Notes under the pieces: generated by a model
Told to the model about the DNA's origin: nothing
The model's input: the letters and a program-made list of their open reading frames with translations, nothing else
Database searches by the model: none
Translations under genes and position numbers: made by a program
In this document: positions 57,509-64,000 of the stretch, one piece after another
How positions within the stretch are numbered: position 1 is the first letter of the stretch
Layout of the letters: each line of letters starts with the position of its first letter
Source: Shewanella phaeophyticola
GTDB lineage: Bacteria > Pseudomonadota > Gammaproteobacteria > Enterobacterales > Shewanellaceae
NCBI RefSeq assembly: GCF_025398315.1
Contig: NZ_JAODOQ010000001.1
Coordinates: forward strand, 3,224,001 to 3,288,000
Length of the DNA: 64,000 nt
Direction of reading: 5' to 3'

Positions 57509-57680
57509 TTTTACCTAAAAACAAAATTGATACAAATAGGCATATTTTAGACACTAATACACCTATTTTAAGCCAAAATTGAGAGTTATAGTGTATTCAA
57601 GATAACGATACTACCGCAAAAAGCAACATGCAAATGAATTAACGGTGATATCGCAGGGCATCACAACACAGGTAACGATT

Positions 57681-58635
57681 ATGACAAATATGCTAACAAA
57701 ACAATTTGGTAAAAAAGGTTGAATCCCAGAGCGTATTGGCTCACTTAAGGGGAAAACCTATGTGATCACTGGCGCTAACAGCGGCGCAGGCTTTGAGGCA
57801 TCTCGCATTTTGCTGAGTAAAGGTGCCAAGGTTGTGATGATGAACCGAAACCCTGACAAGTCAGCAACGGCCATTGAAGCGCTAAAATTGTCTCTAGGCC
57901 AGCACATTGATGTAAGTTTTATTCAGGTCGATTTAGGTGAGCTAGGCTCGGTGCGCACTGCGGCAAACGCGTTACTTAACTTAACTCCGTCAATCGATGC
58001 GCTTATCTGTAATGGCGCCATTGCACAGGTCGCAAAACAACAAATAACCGTTGATGGTTTTGAAAGCCAACTCGGGGTCAATCACTTTGGTCACTTTTTG
58101 CTTTGCGGGCTGTTGTTTGATCGTATCAATGAGTCAAAGGGTCGCATTGTGATGGTGGGTAGCAACGCTTACAAGATGAGCCTTAAGCGCATTAAATTTG
58201 AAGACCTCAACTTTGACAACAAATACACCGCTTGGGACTCATACGCACAAAGTAAACTGGCACAAATGATGTTTGGTTACGAACTGCAGCGTCGTATAAA
58301 AGCGGCAGGCAAAAACGTAGAGGTACAAGTGTGTCACCCAGGCGCTTCTCGCACAAACTTGTTAAAAGATACTGCCAGTACATTTAACAAGATTTTATGG
58401 GCGGTGATGTCTCGGGTTATAGCACAATCTGCAGAAAAAGGCGCATGGCCAGAGGTGATGTGTGCAACAGAGCAAGGGCTGCAATCGGCTGCGCTTTATG
58501 GCTCGACTAAACGCGCCAATACTGTTGAAGCCGGTGAATCAAAATAAACTCGATAGCATCGCACTTAATCAAGACATGGCAGCCAAACTGTGGACGCTAT
58601 CACTTGAAAAAACATCACTAAACTGGTCGCTTTAA
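57681..58635 (+). pseudogene. Short-chain dehydrogenase/reductase (nonsense codon and frameshift)
   Basis: ATG 57681 begins MTNMLTKQFGKKG, then TGA at 57720-57722 stands where family members have Trp (GW.PERIGSL). The frame then continues GKTYVITGANSGAGFEASRI (cofactor loop), ICNGA, GVNHFGHFLLCGLLFDR and the catalytic YAQSK. It ends early at 58547, but restoring one A in AAAA (58541-58544) continues SKNKLDSIALNQDMAAKLWTL to a stop at 58635, about 317 residues. It would be an NAD(P)-dependent oxidoreductase of the retinol-dehydrogenase-like type. The downstream start at GTG 57762 loses the N-terminus. Confidence 0.8.
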
Positions 58636-58776
58636 TCTAGGGTCATCGAGTGAAAAAAGCGCTACTCTTAAATTAAACGATTGAGCTACGCGGCTAGTTC
58701 ACTTGTCTCGAGTCATTAAACCTAAGTGATACAAATGAACTTCAGTAAAATATGCATCCCCCCTGAATTCTAGAAA

Positions 58777-58817
58777 CAAAAAACGGGATTGGCTTTTACA
58801 AACCAACCCCGTTTTCA
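58777..58817 (-). terminator. Rho-independent terminator after the amidase gene
   Basis: Stem AAACGGGRTTGG / CCAACCCCGTTT with an eight-base loop. The minus-strand end is TTTTTTG. It follows the amidase stop by about 40 bases and can also stop the plus-strand SDR transcript. Confidence 0.8.
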
Positions 58818-58858
58818 TATGAGTGCTTAGCGCTTAATTTAGCACTTAAATTTAGTGT

Positions 58859-60566
58859 TTATTTAACCAGCGCTGGCGTGCGTGGAGGAATAACGCGCTT
58901 GTTGCCTGTCGATTCAAATGCACTCGCAAAACTTAAAAGGTTGTTGTCATCATAAGCACGGCCTGCAAACGTTAACCCAACAGGCATGCCAATATCAGCC
59001 ATCACGCCCATTGGTACGGTCACTGTCGGCACACCTAAGTGACGAATTGCCAGGTTGCCGTTAGCCACCCAAACACCATTACTCCAGGCGATATCTGCCG
59101 AAGCTGGGTTTACGTGCGCATCAGCAGGGCCAACATCAGCAACCGTTGGGAACAACACGGCATCGAGTTTGAGCTCGTCCATCCAGTCTTCTAGATCCAA
59201 CTTGCGTGTTTTCTCTAAACCGCGCAAACCATCGGGAACACTGTCGATTTGGTTATACGACTTAAGCCCTCTTTTGGCCATGTTGACGTACTCATCCATA
59301 CCAGCAGCTAAATCACCTTCACGATTTGGCAAGGTGCCTAAATCATGCGGGAAAATCAAATGGCCGTTCACGTCAGACAGTTTGTTTAGTTTAGGGTCAT
59401 TATTGGCGCGCAAGAATTCATCTAAAGCCCAGCCAGAAAGCTCCCACAGCTCATCTTCCAAAAACTCAGGCGTCACTATACCGCGGTTGTATACGGTCGG
59501 CGCACCAGGGCGATCGCCTTCGCAATTTGACACCAGTGGAAAATCAACTTCAATGACTTCAGCACCCGCGGCGACCAATGCTTTACGAGCCGCTTCACAA
59601 AGGTCGATGACCGATGCCCGAGTATTGATGCGCTGACCGGTTGGGCCGCCAATACCTGGGTTTTCGCTGGTGCCAGCCAATTCATCTTTATTGATAAACA
59701 TACGTGGCAAGCCGAAACGCTTACCTTTTAAGGTGTCAGCTTGAGCCGCAAGAGCCAAATAAGATTGTGGACGCACACTTGAGGCTTTTGGGATTTCAAC
59801 CCAAGGTTGCAAGCGCCATAAGTCACCGCGAGTAATAGGGTCGTCGGCAACGATCACATCAAGCACTTCTAGCATATCAGCCATGGTACGAGTGTAAGGC
59901 ACCACGACATCCATGGTCGGTGTCAGTGGCCAATTGCCGCGTACAGAAATCACCCCGCGCGAGGGCGTATAGGCGCACAAACCGTTATTTGATGCAGGCC
60001 GCGGCCGCTCGACCATGTCTCTTCGGCTAAGCCAAAAGCAGAATAACTTGCGGCGGTGCCAGTACCTGCACCATTCGAAGAGCCAGAAGCGAAAGGCGCG
60101 GTAAGGTAATTGGCGTTATATGGGCTTTCTGCACGGCCATAATGGCCGCGTTGCATGCCACCATTAGCCATAGGCGGCATGTTAGTTTTGCCAATACATA
60201 TCGCTCCGGCTTCACGCAGACGTTCAACGGCAAAAGCATCGTATTGTGCCACTAAATCTTTAAAAGCTGGGCTACCTGACGCCGCCGTTAACCCCTTAAC
60301 GAGGTAGCTGTCTTTTGCGGTATAAGGAATGCCATCTAGTGGACTCAATGTTTCGCCACGAGCCCTTCGTGCATCTGACGCCTCGGCTTCTTTTAGCGCC
60401 TCTTGATTTCGCACTACCAATGCATTTAGCTTAGTTTCTGTCGCTGTAGCCATCGTAAGCATCAACTCGCGCTAAATATGACTGCACCAATTCAACCGAT
60501 GTAGTACGGCTCCGATTCGAGCGCATTACGCAGCTCAGCAATGGACACCTCTGTTACTTCGAACAT
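58859..60566 (-). pseudogene. Amidase signature family enzyme (at least four indels)
   Basis: An amidase of about 570 residues. ATG 60566 (AGAGG upstream) begins MFEVTEVSIAELRNALES. The N-part has DGIPYTAKDSYLVKG (catalytic Lys), FASGSSNGAGTGTAAS (cis-Ser loop) and SSGRGPASNNGLC (nucleophile Ser region). The C-part has FPTVADVGPADA and MPVGLTFAGRAYDDNNLL. Breaks lie near 60512, 60505, 60432 and 60000. Each is repaired by one base, mostly in short homopolymers, e.g. YARVDAYDGYSDRN then KLNALVVRN. It hydrolyses an unknown amide; it lies next to the agmatine deiminase gene on the same strand. Confidence 0.83.
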
Positions 60567-60668
60567 GTTAAACCTCTTCTTTAAAGCCCGTGGCTCTTAA
60601 AAGTCATTATCGAGAGACAGTGGCTTAACATTCACTGTCTTTCTTTTTATTTTGGTCTAGGTTTTTAT

Positions 60669-61780
60669 TTACTGTCCAGCGGGGACTTGTTGAGTAATAC
60701 AATGGATATTACCGCCGCCCAATAAAATTTCACGGGCAGGCACACCGACAATCTCATACTCAGGGAAAATATCTTGCAATTTTTGTGCAGCAATATCATC
60801 TGTTGCAGGGTCGAGCAGTGGGAACACAATGCGCTGATTGGTGATTAAAAAATTCACATATGAGCCAGCCAAGCGCTCACCCGCCGTGCGTGGCACCCCG
60901 GTACCCACTTCTACGCCTTGGGCTTCTTCTTCGGTGCAATACAACGGATCCGGTTGTGGCATTAAATAAATGTTTAACTTACGCCCTTGTGCATCTACCG
61001 CATTTTGTAACACCTCTAAAGCCGCTTTTGAGCGAGGATACTGTGGATCGCTTTGATCATCAGTCCAATGCAAAATCACTTCGCCTGGGCGCGCAAAACA
61101 ACATATATTATCGATATGTCCGTCGGTCTCATCCATGTACACGCCGTCTTCCAACCAGATAAACTGCTGCACATTTAAATACTCAGACAAATAAGCTTCT
61201 ATCTGTTCAAGAGTCAAATCGGGGTTGCGGTTGCTGTTAAGTAAACACTCAGCACTGGTCATGCAGGTGCCTTCACCGTCGACATGAATTGAACCGCCTT
61301 CAAGAATAAGCGGCGCGCGATAAGTATCAAAACCATGTTGAGCATTCATTAACTGCGCAACTTGCTCGTCTTTATCCCACGGAGAGTACAAACCACCGTT
61401 ATGACCACCCCAGGCATTAAAGCCCCAATCAATACCGCGGCATTCGCCCTTGGCATTTACCACCACTGTCCAGCCAGTATCACGGCCCAGCAATCGTCGC
61501 TATCGATTTCAACCAAGGTGACATGAGCAGGCATAACTGTTTTAGCCTGTGCTAAAAATGCCTTGGGAACGCCCATGTATACTGGTGTTACAGCGCCAAT
61601 GGCATCGGCAACGTTTGCAAATGTTGTTTGAGCATAAGCCCCTGCTGCGCGCCAGTTGTCTGGGCGATATGGCCAAAGCATCCACACAGCTTGCTGAGCC
61701 GCCCATTCGGCTGGCATGTGAAAACCATCTTGTGATGGCTTTGTAGATAATTGTGTGGTATCCACATTCGCATTGGTCAT
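60669..61780 (-). pseudogene. aguA: Agmatine deiminase AguA (one-base frameshift)
   Basis: A peptidylarginine-deiminase-fold enzyme of about 370 residues: [34 protein letters not shown], then after the break [56 protein letters not shown] (acid/His pair) and the catalytic Cys in [11 protein letters not shown]. One C is missing near 61484 (GGCC instead of GGGCCC type); restored, the join is DDCWARDTG. It converts agmatine to N-carbamoylputrescine and ammonia. ATG 61778-61780 (MTNANVD) is preferred to the Met at 61843. The amidase lies about 100 bases downstream. Confidence 0.88.
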
Positions 61781-61998
61781 GAATTTTGGTCTCCAGTAAT
61801 GCTGAAAAACGATAATATTATGTGCCCTAATATAGGACGACATTCTGGGTGAATTTGAGCTTAGTCAAAATATGGCAAGTATCATATCATTTAAGCCTGT
61901 TTGCGCTAAATACTTGTATGCAGGGCATTGATAACTATTTTTAATATAGAATATTTTACCGCAAGATAACTAACCAACACATATCGGGCGAGACTCTG

Positions 61999-62035
61999 CG
62001 CCAAAAAAAGCCCCCTTTGTCGAAGGAGGCTTTCG
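61999..62035 (-). terminator. Rho-independent terminator after the GlyGly-CTERM gene
   Basis: Stem AAGCCTCCTTCGACAAAGGG with loop, on the minus strand followed by GGCTTTTTTT. It lies about 30 bases after the GlyGly-CTERM protein gene. Confidence 0.8.
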
Positions 62036-62063
62036 CTAACCATTAAATCAATCTAATGATTCG

Positions 62064-64000
62064 TTAGTTTTTACTTCTGCGGGTTAATAGCCCAAGTCCA
62101 AAGACACCCAATAGCAACTCAAGTAACCCTACGCTACCACCGCTGCTACTACCAGATGTGGTAGTCGCTGTAGAAGTCAGTACCCCAACCGTGACTGGGT
62201 CGACAATAGTTCCATTAGCTTCGCCATCTTCATCAAGCTCTCCGCCATCTGTAATACTCACTTGTATCAAGTTATCACCAATGAGTTCCCAATAATCTTC
62301 TGCAACCACAACCGTACTGCCGTCATCCTTAACTTTAAGCAACGCAAAGTCTGTGGGTAATGCACTGCCAAAATTAATGGTAACGGAAATCGTACTACCT
62401 TCAGCAAGGCCTGTGACGTTGTAGCTAAATTGCGGCATAGGATAAGTATAATCAGTCCCTGTTGCTGTTGTTGAAGACACAACAAGGCCGGTGACACTAC
62501 CCTGGTCAACCGTAATAGGCTGGCTATAGTTGTAAATGTAGGTGCCATCATCAAGTAACGTCATAGGAGCGCCTGCATCTTCAAGGTCAGCTTCAGCACG
62601 ATACCTCACCACAGTATCTTCATACCCTGCTTCATCTGTTGAAGTTTCCATCCATACCGCATACAAATTATCACCGTTAGGCTTCATTCTGAGTTGTGAT
62701 TCAAAGTCAGGTTCGCCTTCTGGATCTAATGGCACGGTAATATTGGCAGATAACAATTTAAGAGGCTCGTAAGTGCGGCCACCATCTCTGGTTTTGGTGA
62801 CAAACACATCAAGTTCTGTACCCGTACCAATATGCGCTAAGGTATTTTTGATAGAACCCCAAGCAACAATAAAGGCATTAGGATCTTGGCAATTTTCACC
62901 ATCTGGTGCAGTCGCTAAGTCACAGGCAGAGGTACTACTAGGCGCCCCCACAATCCGCGGCTCTTTAATGTCGACTTCTAATGCTGGTAAATAATTGGTC
63001 AAGTTTTGGGTGCCAGTCCAAGTATTACCGCCGTCATAACTACGGCGAGTGAAGAAGTTATAGTTATCTTCGGTTGTGTACTTGGCCAATGCCCAGTCTG
63101 ATGTGTAACTGTAACCAAACAAGATAGTATCACCACGAATAGCACCGCGGTGTGCTCGGGCATCTTCAAGGTTATTATTCTCAGTTGTGATGGTTAATGC
63201 TTCAATGGTCTTAGTTGAGTCATCAGTGGTGACTTCTGCAAATGCATTAGTACTTAGGTTAACGGCACCTGGGTTGCTAATACGATCTGACAGTGTGATA
63301 GGGGGAATGTGGTCTCTATCAGCATCAGTTAAAAAGTAATTACAACCACCCGCTTCTTCATAGGTGACATCTAAAACAGCATCACCGTCGGCAACCTCAA
63401 CGACATTACCTATACCGTCTACATAACCACCAACACCATCAGGATAAACAACAGTTCCAGTCGATGTCAGTACATAACGGGTAAACGTTGTAAAGCTGGT
63501 ATCGACAGCAGGGGTAAAATCAAGCGGGGTTAAACCTGTGTTAGTGGCATCCTCTCCCACTACGCCAATGCGGCCCATGATGTCAGAAGAGCCACCCTGG
63601 TCATACGCCCCTTCTTTCCAGAAAACCATCAACTTGGTACCACTTTGATTAATGGTTTCATCCATGCCTGCAACTTGATTGTAAAAGAAGCGTACGCGTC
63701 GAGCATTTTCTGCAGGATTACTCAGCACACATCCTATACGTGCAGGGTCTTCCCAATCGGGAGACTGATAAACATCACTGACCACGCCTTCAGTATCTGG
63801 ATAGGATACTTGTACATCTTCACCATTGTAAACGGTATCATCATCGGTAAAGTTGCCTTTAGCGCCAGGTTGATTCTGATTTTTAGAATTCCCCGTTGAG
63901 CTGCCGCCTTTTTGTAAACCGGAACTGAATGCGACATTAATATAACTTGCGGGTGGCTGGTCAAAGGTAAAACGGTGATAACGCACAACCTTACCAAAAT
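62064..64000 (-). CDS. Surface protein with GlyGly-CTERM anchor (3' part)
   Basis: The frame runs off the right edge of the window (FGKVVRYHRFTFDQ at the border), so the start is outside. The visible part is about 645 residues. It is repetitive, Asp/Thr/Gly-rich and beta-rich, and includes sialidase/BNR-like repeats (RRSYDGGNTWTGTQNL, VTKTRDGGRTYEPLKLL). It resembles choice-of-anchor-type exported proteins. The C-terminus is SSGGSVGLLELLLGVFGLGL then LTRRSKN: a Gly-rich spacer, hydrophobic helix and basic end, a GlyGly-CTERM signal processed by rhombosortase in the type II secretion pathway. Confidence 0.8.
   Translation of the reverse strand, partial: FGKVVRYHRFTFDQPPASYINVAFSSGLQKGGSSTGNSKNQNQPGAKGNFTDDDTVYNGEDVQVSYPDTEGVVSDVYQSPDWEDPARIGCVLSNPAENARRVRFFYNQVAGMDETINQSGTKLMVFWKEGAYDQGGSSDIMGRIGVVGEDATNTGLTPLDFTPAVDTSFTTFTRYVLTSTGTVVYPDGVGGYVDGIGNVVEVADGDAVLDVTYEEAGGCNYFLTDADRDHIPPITLSDRISNPGAVNLSTNAFAEVTTDDSTKTIEALTITTENNNLEDARAHRGAIRGDTILFGYSYTSDWALAKYTTEDNYNFFTRRSYDGGNTWTGTQNLTNYLPALEVDIKEPRIVGAPSSTSACDLATAPDGENCQDPNAFIVAWGSIKNTLAHIGTGTELDVFVTKTRDGGRTYEPLKLLSANITVPLDPEGEPDFESQLRMKPNGDNLYAVWMETSTDEAGYEDTVVRYRAEADLEDAGAPMTLLDDGTYIYNYSQPITVDQGSVTGLVVSSTTATGTDYTYPMPQFSYNVTGLAEGSTISVTINFGSALPTDFALLKVKDDGSTVVVAEDYWELIGDNLIQVSITDGGELDEDGEANGTIVDPVTVGVLTSTATTTSGSSSGGSVGLLELLLGVFGLGLLTRRSKN

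Noticed and set aside
57720..57722. Selenocysteine (TGA) recoding in the SDR gene.
   Set aside because: The family has Trp here, not Cys, and no SECIS-like hairpin is evident just after the codon.

Overview
The window looks like chromosome from a marine Shewanella-type gammaproteobacterium. Most genes are shared with that group (MetR, RlhA, HemG with a b-type cytochrome, Lgt, DUF2057, DUF3622, TIGR03899, a DNA-J-related protein, a fused NAD(P)-type formate dehydrogenase, a porin/imelysin/di-haem oxidoreductase set), base composition is moderately AT-rich, and mobile elements of types common in Shewanella are present. The genus is inferred from gene content only.

Layout: 1-9.8 kb is housekeeping/regulatory (dodecin, metR, HDOD protein, a BtuB-type receptor under a cobalamin riboswitch, RlhA, a phosphoribosyltransferase, a DNA-J-related protein). 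9.9-15.9 kb holds a DsbA-like protein, a lipoprotein alpha-amylase, an aldo/keto reductase, a palindromic MITE-like repeat, a LysR regulator and hemG with its cytochrome b. 16-20.6 kb is a likely Fur-controlled iron operon. 20.9-30.9 kb has regulators and small-molecule enzymes: TIGR03899, PilZ-like, GST and DJ-1/PfpI with an OhrR-like regulator, a PAS-GGDEF cyclase, a ketopantoate-reductase-like protein, and a BASS transporter plus class II aldolase opposite a LysR gene. 31.3-35.6 kb is the fused formate dehydrogenase. 36-46 kb has a sulfotransferase, Lgt, an RluA-type synthase, YbaK, a TDT transporter, LysR, an SLC13 transporter and an acyl-CoA ligase.

46.8-54 kb is an accessory patch of repeats and mobile debris: the 3' end of a group II intron, a tandem array, a REP-type Y1 transposase with related repeats inverted on both sides, an IS110 fragment, a complete IS3-family element and an ORF with an R-N-x3-H (HEPN-like) motif cut off by that IS. 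Two direct copies of a roughly 120-bp repeat bracket the patch. 54-64 kb carries a 2OG-Fe(II) oxygenase, GRAM-like and FISUMP-domain proteins, an AraC regulator with a divergent SDR, an amidase plus agmatine deiminase pair, and the 3' part of a GlyGly-CTERM surface protein.

A striking overall property is about 20 single-base indels in about 15 otherwise intact genes, many in short homopolymers and including the normally essential lgt. Sequencing or assembly error explains this better than gene decay, so broken genes below are described by their restored frame.
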